Part shown: piece after piece, positions 22,201-32,343 of the stretch
How positions within the stretch are numbered: the stretch's first letter is position 1
Layout: each line of letters starts with the position of its first letter
Source: Brasenia schreberi
Lineage: Eukaryota > Streptophyta > Magnoliopsida > Nymphaeales > Cabombaceae
Direction: 5' to 3'
Assembly (NCBI GenBank): GCA_036023115.1
Contig: JAYKKT010000079.1
Location: 17,075,501-17,139,500 of the forward strand
Length of the DNA: 64,000 nucleotides
Notes under the pieces: generated by a model
What the model saw: only the letters and a program-made list of their open reading frames with translations
Database searches by the model: none
Told to the model about the DNA's origin: nothing
Made by a program: the position numbers and the translations under genes

Positions 22201-25200
22201 GCAATGTTAGATGCATGAGGACGGCTACTAACTGGTGCATGCACGAGTAACCAATCATCTGCAGCAGCAAAGGCAGCAGTGCTCTCCTCAATCCTCTTCA
22301 GGTTAGCCACTAATGCTTGCTCAACACTTGGTCTGAAGAGCTTCAGCAGAACAGGGCAAAGTGTTAATCCATGAGCTTCTAGAAGAGAACAATGACCAAG
22401 TGCAATTTGAACACATTCTGCAGCAGATCTCAGCCCTCCAGCAGCTGCTGATGAAGATAAAGCATGCCTCTTCACAAGAAGAGCAAAAGCTTCAGTCTGC
22501 TTACTAGCCCACATAACAAGCTCCGATGCATATGCTGGTTCTTCTCCAAAAACAGATAAAGAATCACTAGCAGCTTGAGCAATTGCAGAAAAGACTAGCT
22601 GCGAGAGAGCTGCAGTATATGCTCCTCCATATGAAGTGCTTGATGGTCGTAGACTTTGCATATTGCACTGGAGCCTTCGGTAATGTGCATCCAGTAGCAA
22701 AGTATGCGCACGAGGTCCATCTCCAAGCCTTTTCAGAGCTGAAACTGCTGAACGAAGCTCCACACCCCGTGTAGAAGGTTGGCATGCAGTATCTGCCAGT
22801 TGATCTGCTAATTTCATTCTACGCTCAGATATAGCAGTCAGTAGTAATGAAAGAGATGCTGAACTCAAGGTTTTCTTCTTTTCTGCTTCTGTAGCCACCT
22901 TTTCACCTTCATCTAGAATACTCAAAGCTTCATCCACTCTCCTTTCCGCCAATAAAACATCAAGGATATCAGGAAACTCGGCAGCCCATTTCTCAATATC
23001 TGATGACTCTCCATTCTCAAAAACAGAGAGGTTATCTAATGCCAAATCTTCAGAACCAGTAGATAAGGAATCAATGTTCACACCTTCTGCTAAAGCATGA
23101 ATGAAACCAGACAGCATAGACAGTAGATTTCTAATAGACAGTAGCTCACCCTCCAGATCAGATATCTCCTTGGAAGTCCTATAATTTAGTACAATATCCA
23201 CTTGAATTTCAGCTACAAACCAAAGAATAACCACTGAAGCACGATAAAAACTAAATCTGGAAAACTAAAATTAATCTTTCTCAACCATAGAAGAGATCTG
23301 TTTAGAAGCAGTGAAGGCAATTCTTAGTTGTTCTAACACCAACAATAACAGCTAAACATCTGAAAATTACAAGGAAAGTTCAAAATATGTTCAAGTATGA
23401 ACACTTACTTTGTATTATCAGTTAGAATGCTCATCTCATATATGGGTAGCACATACGAAACCTAATTAATAACCTTCAGGGGAAACTGATGTTTCTTTGT
23501 TTGAAAAGGCAAGTAAACTTGGTAAACTAAGATTTTCAGACAGAAACACTTGTTGCAGGTTCAATCCAACAAAAGTAGAATGTCACAGGGAACTTCACTT
23601 TTTCGCTAAGGTAAGTTGAAGTTGAACAAACACTACTTAGCTCACAACTTTACATTTATGAGTAGCCACAAACCTTATGAATGCTGAATAGTTGGCATAC
23701 ACACTTTTGCGCATTTCCTCAGCAGAGGCTTTCTTCAGCTCATTGAGGTAGGCACACACTTGTCTTATTTCCTAGAAAGAAAGGAGGAAGATAACCATGA
23801 TTCAAAATGTTTCAGTGCATAGCATCACAGAACAGTACATCTTCATTAGGCATGATTAGCAAACATGATGAAGAACATAAAACCAAGAGAACATTAAACA
23901 TTTCAAAATTGAAACTGTTATGCATGACTTCTCATAGCAGTTGAAGAGAAGAGCCAGTTCTTCAGAATCATCCCAATTAACAACCATAGAAAACTTAATT
24001 TCACTGAAGCAATTTTAGATGTTTGTGCCTTGATTTTTAGTTATAGTGGTAAATGATGATATAAGAAATAGATGGAAAAACTATTTTTATAAGTTTTTTA
24101 ATGAAAATAAATATGTTAGTATTAGCTTAGGAGAGTTAGCCAAATCAGAAAAGTATATAAACCACAATTTCTACCGACGTATTCAAAAGAATGAAGTCAA
24201 AGAGGCTCTTAAACATATGAAGGGTGGTAAATCGGTAGGACCATATAATATTCCTCTAGAAGTTTGGAAAATACTAGGAGAAATAGGAATCACTTGGCTC
24301 ACAAGACTATTTAATGAAACATAGAAAAACCAAAAGATGCCTGAGGAATGGAGAACAAGTACACTTAGACCATTATATAAGAACAAGGGAGACATTCAAA
24401 ATTGTGTGAATTATCGAGGTATCAAGTTAATGAGCCATACTATGAAATCGTGGGAAAGAATTATCGAACGTAGGTTAAGACAAGTATCAAGTACAACAGA
24501 GAACCAATTTGAATTCATGTTAGGCAGATCTACTACTGAAGCGATTCACCTTTTGAGATGTCTTATGGAACATTTTAGAGCAAAAAAGAAAGACCTTCAC
24601 ATGATATTTATTGATCTAGAAAAAGCTTATGATAGAGTAGTGAGAGAGGTTCTTTGGAGAACTTTGGAAAAAAGATTATCCCATTGACGTACATTAACCT
24701 TATAAGAGACATCTATCATGGTGCAAAAACATGTTCAAGATGAAGTACCTTGGTGTATGTTATTTACAGATGACATTGTATAGTGGAGGAGTCTAAAGAA
24801 AAAGTTAATAGAAAATTGGAACTATAGAGAGAAACATTAGAAAGCAAAGGCCTCCGACTTAGTAGAACAAAGACAAAATATATGGAATGTAAGTTTGATC
24901 ATTTGGTTAACTTAGAGGACATAGAAATTAAAATTGGCATACATTGCATCCCCATAAGAAAAGTTTTAAATACTTAGGGTCAATTTTTTCAGAGTGATGA
25001 AGAATTGATGGAGATGTTACGCATAGAATTAATGCTGGTTGGTTAAAATGGAGAGGAGCATCAGGTATTCTTTATGATAAGAAGATGCCACTAAAGTTAA
25101 AAGGTAAATATTATAGAGCAGCAATTAGGCTTGCCATGTTTTATGGTTCTGAGTATTGGGCAGTTAATCATCAACATGTACAAAAGATGTCTGTAACAGA

Positions 25201-27933
25201 AATGAAGATGTTGAGATAGATGAGTGGTTATAAAAGAAAAGATCGTATAGACCTTATACATAATGAGGTTATTAGAAACAAATTAGGAGTGGCACCAATA
25301 GAGGATAAAATGAGAGAATATCGTTTAAGATGGTTTGGACATATAGAAAGAAGATCAAAATAAGAACTGTAAAAAGGTATGAAAAATTGAATTTGGAAAG
25401 TATTAAAAGAGCTAGAGGACGACCACAAAAGTGTTGGAAAGAAACAATAAAGAATGATCTAGCTTATTGTGAGTTAACTGCTAACATGGCACACAATAGG
25501 GATCTGTGGAAACAAAGAATCCATGTAGTTGACCTCGTCTAGTATGGGAAAAGGCTTAGTTGCTGCTGTTGTTGTTGTTTTGTGCCTTTGCTATATAAAA
25601 TCAGGAGCATTTTGGTTCCCTTGGTATAAAAAGAATGTAACGTTTTAGCATACGCATCAAACCTTCTTTTAAGAATTAGGATTCACCTTTGCCTTGAGTT
25701 TCATCATAAATTTCTGTCTGGCAGAATAAACCGTCCAAGTTGAAGTATGCAAGCTAACATCACCCCAACCGTTTTGAAAGAAAGGCATTTATGAAGCAGA
25801 TGCATGCCCCTAAGACCAGCCAAAAGAAGCCTCATCCTTAATAAGTAGACTCCTATCCATGTTACTGTTATACTGGTTTTCTGCAGAGATTGAATAATTT
25901 ACTTGCAGGCAAACAGTCACTAAAACTTCTGTGCTGTATCCTAGCCAAACACCTCTTCATCTACTTGTACTACTAGGTTTCAATCATACGTTTCAGAGCC
26001 TTTTTTCTTTTCCAGCCAGACCAAAGTGCATTCACAAGAAATCACAACAGTCATGAGAGCAGTTAAATGCTCGATGTGAAAAAACAGATGGATGGTTCTC
26101 TGGAGAAGCTCCTCGCTTGTACTCGTCATGTCATTGAAAAGAGGCACAATTAATTTAAAAGCTCATCCAAAAGAATACTAGTGCTGTATTTATTTGGTCC
26201 TTCTTCTATCTTTCTTTTTCCCGTATTTCTCTTTCTATTTCTATGGTTTCCATAGAGTTCACCAATGGAAATCTCACGACATGAAATTGTGATTCTCCCC
26301 AACTTAGGAACTTTCATTTAAAATTTGTCAAGGGTAAGTTGCCAATCCCTAACCTAAACTGTGCTTTTGCCTCATTATCTGTTCACTGTTCAGTCAAGGT
26401 AGTGCATAGGAATCAAGCCATCTACTTTCTATAACATTTATACATCCAACAGTATACAAGTTTCTCTAGTTTTGATGGTCCAGACTTGTTACCAGGAAAA
26501 AATATAACATCTTCCTTTCCATCAGAAATCCACGTTAACCATGCCCATCAACCCCAAAAGGACTCTTAAGAACATGAGATGTTTTTTCAGAATAAGATTA
26601 AGAGCCAAGGCATCAATACCGGACGCATGCTTTCCTGGAGGTATTTAATAGAAGAACCAAAGTAAAAAGCAACTGAACCCAGCAGAAGAACATGAGCAAA
26701 CCAAAGCCGTCGGCAGCTAGAATGTAGAACTAGAGAGAAGTCAAATAAACATAAATAGTAAGAATCCAACCTAAGCAAAAAAACAACTAGTTAGCAGAAC
26801 CTAGAATTATTCTGCCAAAAGGGGAGTCCTCTTCTGTACTTATTTATAACAAAAACTTACAACAACAACAACTAAGCCTTTTCACATACTAGACGGGGTC
26901 AGCTATTTATAACAAAAACTTACACAAGATTTTTTTAAAATATGGGTTTAGGCAGACCTGTAGCAATGCACACTCCGATACTAAAGTTTTGACCTTATGC
27001 CAGAGAGCCAACCCCTGAGCCGGTGAGCTATTCCCTATTGGGCATAAAGAATTACACAAGAAATATTCTTTTAAAGAAATTTACATGAAAATTATGTGCA
27101 GTGCCCTTCTGATCATATTATTTTGCGACGCCTTCCATTGGAAGGGTTGGTTATATTTTTCTGTCTTAATGTTTCATTTCAGATTCCTTGTTTACTTCAA
27201 GTTAGGAATCTATTTATTCTTGTGTGTGGCAGCTTGCAAATTCCAATTTTATTTTCCAGCATTCATTGTTATCTCTTATGATTACATATAAGCAAGAATA
27301 GTCACACTCTCTCTGAAAATTTCTTCTTTCCACCAAATTATCGATAGCATATTCTCATCCATATTCCAAATAATCCTTGTGGAATAGCCTATAGAAAAAG
27401 GAACCCGCTAGGTCCACACTCGAGGAACACTTGAAAAAAAAATTATGATCAAACAACCACAGAAAACTCCATTCGTGTATGATGTAAGAGGACTAGATTA
27501 AAGGAATGAACGAGCAAGGGTCTGAATTGTCAATTATTCGGGAATCAGAAGAACGTTTCGCTTCAAAATCAAATAAACAACCTACACAATACAATCCAAG
27601 AACAAAATTCCAATCCCACCTTCCGTTAATCCTCGTACTTCAAAGCAACCAACCAAAAAGAAATCCACAGAAGCTAAACGCACGATTCATAAAAGATCTC
27701 GACTACCAACAAAGAAAGCAATTCACAGAGAAAACTCATATATACTAAAAGGAAGAGGCCCGCACCTTCTCATTCACGGATTGGCATTTGGACTGCACGA
27801 AAGCATCGGGGTCGAAGGAATCGGCCTTGAACCCCTTAAGCCTGTCCACCAGTGGCACTACGTTCTCCTGCGGGTTATCCAAGGTGGAGGTGACGCCCGA
27901 CGCCCTCGATCGGGACGATTTCGCCGATGCCAT
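13267..27933 (-). CDS. EXO84B: Exocyst subunit EXO84B-like, six exons, 3' end not seen
   Basis: The product is a subunit of the exocyst complex, which tethers secretory vesicles to the plasma membrane. Exons fitted with GT-AG introns and kept phase: 27933-27766, 23771-23674, 23178-22131, 21369-20860, 13661-13473, 13403-13267. Together they give about 717 residues. The protein starts [21 protein letters not shown] and continues with the conserved [19 protein letters not shown]. Exon 3 holds the coiled N-terminal core ([32 protein letters not shown]) and most of the helical rods. Exon 4 has [25 protein letters not shown]. Exon 6 ends [10 protein letters not shown] at a donor site. Plant EXO84B is about 770 residues, so roughly 50 are missing at the C-terminus. 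No last exon is found between 13266 and 1; it may lie beyond the window. Introns of 4.0 and 7.2 kb are full of LINEs. EXO84C is less likely. Confidence 0.88.
13841..14830. repeat. 286-bp tandem duplication in EXO84B intron, second copy split by a LINE
   Basis: Unit 1 is 13841-14126. Unit 2 is 14127-14830 and contains a LINE (14225-14631) with its duplication. Removing 418 bases from unit 2 leaves 286, the same length as unit 1. The units share long near-identical stretches, for example around the phrases at 13841 and 14127 and at 13938 and 14643. Confidence 0.8.
14225..14631 (+). mobile_element. 5'-truncated RTE LINE in the tandem duplication
   Basis: This contains only the 3' end of the RTE sequence, degenerate, ending in the CCGACCCCATCTAGTATGG tail and a TTG/CTG run. 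An 11-bp direct repeat, TTCTAAAAGGT, flanks it at 14214-14224 and 14632-14642. Confidence 0.85.
15364..18923 (-). mobile_element. Full-length RTE LINE copy 2, with a nested LINE
   Basis: The tail (TTG repeats on the minus strand) is at 15364 and the 5' end near 18923, so its orientation opposes copy 1. A 13-bp repeat with one mismatch flanks it: 15351-15363 and 18924-18936. All RTE parts are readable in order: C-terminus (15984-15613), RT (around 16390-16175 and 16870-16670), linker (17407-17213), endonuclease (18576-18379), GC-rich 5' region (about 18900-18600). Many stops and indels are present. Subtracting the nested copy gives about 3.2 kb, matching copy 1. Confidence 0.9.
17700..18029 (+). 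mobile_element. Short RTE LINE nested in copy 2
   Basis: This is a 330-bp 3' piece on the plus strand, with an open stretch matching the LINE C-terminus ([46 protein letters not shown]). It ends with TTTG repeats in place of TTG. A 14-bp direct repeat with one mismatch flanks it at 17686-17699 and 18030-18043. It splits the endonuclease of copy 2. Confidence 0.9.
19549..20074 (-). mobile_element. RTE LINE with internal deletion
   Basis: An exact 18-bp repeat at 19531-19548 and 20075-20092 brackets a 526-bp minus-strand copy. Its 3' part (C-terminal coding and tail) is normal. A 24-base phrase near 19990 is duplicated. The element then jumps to about 30 bases of the endonuclease-RT linker at 20045-20072, omitting about 1.7 kb. 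Confidence 0.88.
20235..20625 (+). mobile_element. Old diverged RTE-like LINE 3' relic
   Basis: The plus strand reads [20 protein letters not shown] and later [11 protein letters not shown] and TKIHVINLT, recognisable against the better copies but with many stops. It probably represents an older insertion or a related subfamily. Confidence 0.65.
24032..25578 (+). mobile_element. RTE LINE in EXO84B intron 1, head piece plus RT half
   Basis: A 10-bp repeat, TTTGTGCCTT, at 24022-24031 and 25579-25588 flanks it. The copy begins with about 14 bases of the endonuclease-RT linker, then jumps to the start of RT ([13 protein letters not shown]). It continues through KSVGPYNIP and DLEKAYDRV to the C-terminus and the TTG tail. 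A deletion near 24735 removes the GLHQGSTLSP region. Stops and frameshifts are frequent. Confidence 0.88.
26861..26903 (-). mobile_element. 43-bp RTE tail insertion
   Basis: Only the last 43 bases of the RTE tail are present (TTG repeat and the GACCCCGTCTAGTATG core on the minus strand). They sit between exact 20-bp direct repeats at 26841-26860 and 26904-26923. It is an extremely 5'-truncated insertion. A SINE sharing the same tail could give the same product. Confidence 0.85.
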
Positions 27934-28109
27934 TGCTGAACGATCGAAAAGCTAAACCCCACTACTATAATTCCCTTTTTCCAACCAAAGGAGGGAACTT
28001 ACGGTGAACATTCCCTATTGATGACCAGTAAGAGCTGTCTTCGCGGACCAGCCCGACCCCTGAGCCAACACCTTATCGGAAAATAATCCATAATTGTTAA
28101 TAATAAGAC

Positions 28110-28325
28110 ATACAACAATTACTAAGCCTTTTCTGACATGTTTCTTTTTCACGGAGCTCGCTAACAGTCAATTCAACATCATTTTTCTCTTTTTCTTTTT
28201 CATATTTTCATCATCTAATTTTTTACAGATTTTTTATTTGTTTCTAAAAATCTTGTTATCTTGTGTGACCAATTCACCCATCTCAAATCTTCATTTCTAC
28301 CACAAAGATTTTTTTGTTGAATATT
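28110..28325 (-). mobile_element. RTE LINE relic between the divergent genes
   Basis: Weak matches to the LINE 3' part: CAACAATTACTAAGCCTTTTC at the left, then TCTTGTGTGACCAATTCACCCATCTC and the following phrase near 28255-28315. T-rich sequence fills the middle. Confidence 0.6.
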
Positions 28326-28779
28326 GAAAATAAAAGTTAAAAACGAGTAAAAGAAAACATAAAACCCAATTTTAAGAGGAATTCAAAAAAATAAAACATT
28401 TTCAAAAAAGGTTAAAGATGAAAGATATGGAATGCAGTAAAGATTATACTTGTGCCAAATACTGCTACTTTAAACAACTTGATAAAACACGTAAGCTATA
28501 CAGAATACTGGGAAAAAAATTGGTGAGTTAAAAGAGCCAGACACCTAAGGCAGGATCAACAACACTGCATCAGCATAGAAACAAAAATCAAGCAGGAAAT
28601 TGCTACTCTCATTAGATCATGACGAATAAGTGGACCTGAAGGTGCTGAGTTCCATTTATGGTAGTCCATATCAAGACGTAAATTATTATTTGTTAACCAG
28701 TTGGCACGTTAATTTTCTTCCCTATAAGTATGTCATACGTGTATTTTCCAATCCCGCTGAATGAGTTTTCTTATCATCA

Positions 28780-29175
28780 AGATCAACAAACGAGGGGTTC
28801 ATTTAGAATCCGAGGCAGAAAATTGTGGAGGCAGACGAGAGGTTGAACAAGATGGCTGCAGATTTTGTGTGACTTCCCCCCGCCCCCCATCTCTCTCTCC
28901 TCTCTTTGTTTTTTATGTATTCGTTTTCCAGATTCTTGCTTACCAATAATGCTTTCACTCCAATCAACCACCAGAAACATTTGTACCCTTATTACGAACC
29001 CCCAGTTTCTTATCTTCTAAAGTCTGAAATCTCGTTGAAGAGTTTTGTTCTTGAACCCCAGCTTGCTCCTTGCAAAAAAAAAGTCTTCAGAGGATTCATT
29101 GTCCACCATCAAGCAAATAGGCATTGGCTTATCGCATTTATACTGATGGAATTCGAAGGCTTGCAGAAGCTGGAG
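28780..29175. other. Intergenic stretch without recognisable content
   Basis: Between the LINE relic and the hairpin region, both strands show only short unsupported frames and a C- and CT-rich run near 28875-28905. I see no gene. Confidence 0.4.
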
Positions 29176-29370
29176 ACGAAAGGCAGACATGGATGAAGGG
29201 CATTGCATCTCCTTGAGTATCACGAGATGCAATGCTCAACGGCGAATTATCAAGAGATGCAATGCCCAACGGCGACTTGCTCATCCATGTCTGCCTTTCA
29301 ACTTCACTTCATAATCCATTATCAGGAAACGCAAATGCCCAACGGCCACTTGCTCATCCATGCCAGCCTT
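29175..29370. repeat. Inverted and direct repeat cluster
   Basis: A phrase around GGCAGACATGGATGA and GGGCATTGCATCTC (29178-29213) recurs in reverse complement at 29249-29308. It recurs in part at 29222-29245 and at 29333-29370 in direct orientation. The arms could form a hairpin with a spacer of about 40 bases plus a small bulge. Confidence 0.6.
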
Positions 29371-29764
29371 CTGACTCCAGCTTCGGCAAAGGGTCAAATT
29401 CCAACATATACTCGAAGAGAGGTTTTACTTCCTTTCCTTTGGCATCTTTGTGTTGGAAATAACTTTTTCCTAGACGCGGTAGCTTCTGGAAGTCATGCTT
29501 TCATCGATGGTGTCTTCCTGTCTAAACTATATTTTATTCCCCAAACTGAACTTACTGTTCACGAGGGAATCATTGTGCACGTGTAAGGATCGTGTCCACA
29601 CGAACACAACCGATCCGTGTTCGTACTCACAAAAAGTGCAAAACTTAAAACGGGTCGTGTTTATACCAACCTTGTCCAAACATGATCCCGAAGTGCAAGT
29701 GACACAAGGCCAACACAGAGGACCTGAATTCCCACCCTTAGGTCGACCCACCTAACCCAAATAA

Positions 29765-29870
29765 GATTGAGCTGATTTTTTTTTTGGTTACAAGAGGAGG
29801 CTGAAGTCTTAACACACGTACATCCTCTGAAAGTCGAACTCCCCACCAGCAGCAACGGTGTTAGAGTATT
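29765..29870 (-). mobile_element. tRNA-derived SINE, degenerate
   Basis: On the minus strand there is a B-box-like GGGAGTTCGACTTTC, followed downstream by CAGCCTCCTCTTGTAACC and an A run. This shares its tail with the SINE at 61608-61740. The A box is poor. Confidence 0.5.
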
Positions 29871-30224
29871 ATGTCCCGTCATTGAGCAAACATGAACTGC
29901 TTAAGTAGACATTTTTTTATCACGAATGAAGGATGATACGATACAAACTCGACGAACAACAAAGTAACGTAACGACCAACATGAAAACCTGACCAAACAT
30001 GAAAATTAGGTAGTATCGTCGTTGCCTGTTAATACAAGAGAAAGACACGAAAGTGAACACGACTCGGAACACAGAACTCTCGTAAACAACAGGAAGGGTA
30101 GGCAGTTGAACGTAAACTACACCAAAAAAAGGTGGTATCTGGAAATATATTATAAGTCTGCTGGCTTCGTGAAAACCACGCAGAACCGGACGCTACAAAT
30201 GACAGCGGTATCCTTCCCTCGTTA

Positions 30225-30228
30225 GGGT

Positions 30229-30270
<42 letters not shown>

Positions 30271-30279
30271 CTTCCTTTC
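30225..30279 (+). promoter_or_regulatory. CT-microsatellite leader of the hnRNP gene
   Basis: A pure CT run of about 29 bases (30236-30264) ends 15 bases before the start codon at 30280. CT-rich leaders near the start are common in plant genes. The pectate-lyase gene in this window has the same arrangement. Confidence 0.55.
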
Positions 30280-32343
30280 ATGGCCAAATCTAAGAACGCG
30301 GAACCAAGGCCAAGGGACGTTCCTTCCGACGGTGATCCGAACGACGAAAACCCCTCCGACAATGACAAATCGGATCCCCATCCCGAAGGAGGCAGCCCGG
30401 GGTTCGATATTTTTCTCTTTTCCCTCTTCTTATTCTTCGTATTGCTCTTACGCTATGTTTCATCTTGATGTCTTAAACTTTCCCTTGATTCCTCCTTATA
30501 TTGACAGGAAAATCTTCATCGGGGGTTTAGCCAAGGAAACTACACCTGGTTCTCTCTCTCTCCCCCCCTTTTTCTTGCTGTTTTCCTGTTTTCCTGACTC
30601 AGTAGATTCAATTTAAAACTTAGTAGTATTTGGTTGAGAGGGAAAAGGGGATATTGCGTCTTCGTCTGTCTTTCCCTCTTTTAGTGTTAGGGATTCTTTT
30701 TGCTCATCTGTGATGGTAACATTTGGATGTCAGCGCAATTCACAAAACATTTTGGAAAGTATGGTGAGATTACGGATTCCGTAATCATGAAGGATCGACG
30801 AACGGGACAGCCTCGCGGTTTTGGCTTTGTTACATATGCCGATCCAAGCGTTGTTGATAAGGTGATTCAAGATACTCATGTTATCAACGGGAAGCAGGTA
30901 AAATATTCTGGTTCTCCTTTTTCTATTCGTTCCGGTGTGGTTAGTCGGATTTGTGTTTTTCGTGGAGTTTTTCCGCATGAGGCGGGAACCGCATATGGCT
31001 ATTTGCGTAGGTAGAGATTAAACGGACGATACCGAAGGGTGCTGTAACCGGGAAGGATTTCAAGACGAAGAAGATTTTTGTTGGTGGTGTGCCCACAACG
31101 GTCACAGAAGGTATTGAATTTTTTCTCTGCTTGCTGTGAATTTTGATCAAATTCATCGCCCAGAGTCCAGACCATCAATTTTCTGCTTTTGTGTAATTGG
31201 TTGACCATGCTAATTTTGGTTGACGTTGTTCCTTTTCCTCTTCTACCACCCTCAATACCAAATGAATAGAGGAGTTCAAGAATTTCTTTTCGAAGTTTGG
31301 AGAGGTGGTAGAACACCAGATTTTGCGTGATCATTCAACCAACAGGTCTCGAGGGTTTGGATTCGTCACCTTTGACTCAGAACAGGTGGTGGACGAGCTT
31401 TTGGCAAAGGGAAACAGGATTGAAATGTCTGGCACACAGGTTAGTGTAGGCATCAGGGAGGTGGTTTTGAATCTCTTTTCGATGGATTCTGTAATTGATG
31501 TTCCTTTTTCTTTACGAATGATGAAAAAAGGAACAACATTTGTTCTACTGGTTTGTATGTCGGGCTATCGCTATCATGCTTTTAATATGCTGGTTGGTCA
31601 ATCCCTTATTCTTGATGGATGAATGTGTCATGAGCATCATGACATTATATAGAAAATTTTCTAGGCATGTCTACGAAGTTGCCATCGATTTTCTTGTTGT
31701 TATAGCTATTGCAATTGCTAGGTTTTTTTAGGATTTGATGTTACTGATTTTGGATAAGGTTATAGTATAATAGTGATTCCTAAAGAGCCCCTTGCTGCAG
31801 GTATAAATATCGGTCTCGTGGATTTATAGATATTATGTGAGGATAACAGGTTAGGTGCATTGCTTTGTTTTGTTGTAGGTGGAGATCAAGAAGGCTGAGC
31901 CAAAGAAAGCCGGGAATCCACCACCATCCAAGTTCTATGATGACCCAAGGCCTCCCTATGATGGCTTTGGGGCAGCATATGGTGGATTTGGTGGTGGCGG
32001 AGGTGGCTATGGTGCTAGTTTGTATAGGTCTGGCTCTTATGGAGGTAGGCCAGGAGGCTATGGAGGGTACGGTGGCAGTGAGTTTGGTAGCCCTTATGGA
32101 GGATATGGTGGTAGCTCTCTAGGAGGTTATCGTGGAGAGTCATCTCTTGGTTACTCTAGTCGCTATGACGGAGGTTTTGGTAGGGGTTATGAAGGCAGTA
32201 TGCTAGGTGGGTATGGTGGACCTAGTGATAACTATGGAGGATATGGCGGCAGTGGCTATGGCACTGGCTACAGTGGGGCTGGTAGCAGTTTCTATGGGAA
32301 TAGAGGTGGCGGCAGCGGTCGTTACCATCCTTATGCAAGGTAG
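30280..32343 (+). CDS. hnRNP-like protein with two RRMs and a glycine-rich tail
   Basis: A nuclear RNA-binding protein of the plant RNP1/Musashi-like hnRNP group, expected to act in mRNA processing or transport. Six exons with phase kept: 30280-30401, 30508-30548, 30734-30897, 31011-31110, 31270-31439, 31879-32343; 353 residues. Residues 1-40 are charged and acidic. RRM1 has RNP2 KIFIGGL (42-48) and RNP1 RGFGFVTY (82-89). A linker VEIKRTIPKG follows. RRM2 has RNP2 KIFVGGV (130-136) and RNP1 RGFGFVTF (170-177). Residues about 232-345 are rich in GGYGG repeats with Ser and Tyr, a low-complexity tail that may phase-separate. The length and both RRMs are normal for the family and I see no damage. 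The gene is divergent from EXO84B, 2.3 kb apart. Confidence 0.92.

Noticed and set aside
26925..27050. SINE suggested by AATAGCTCACCGGCTCAGG on the minus strand
   Set aside because: The A-box-like word is suggestive, but the B box is poor and no boundaries could be set.
29203..29755. Overlapping plus-strand frames of 76-127 codons
   Set aside because: The region is made of inverted and direct repeats; no motif, codon pattern or splice context supports a gene.
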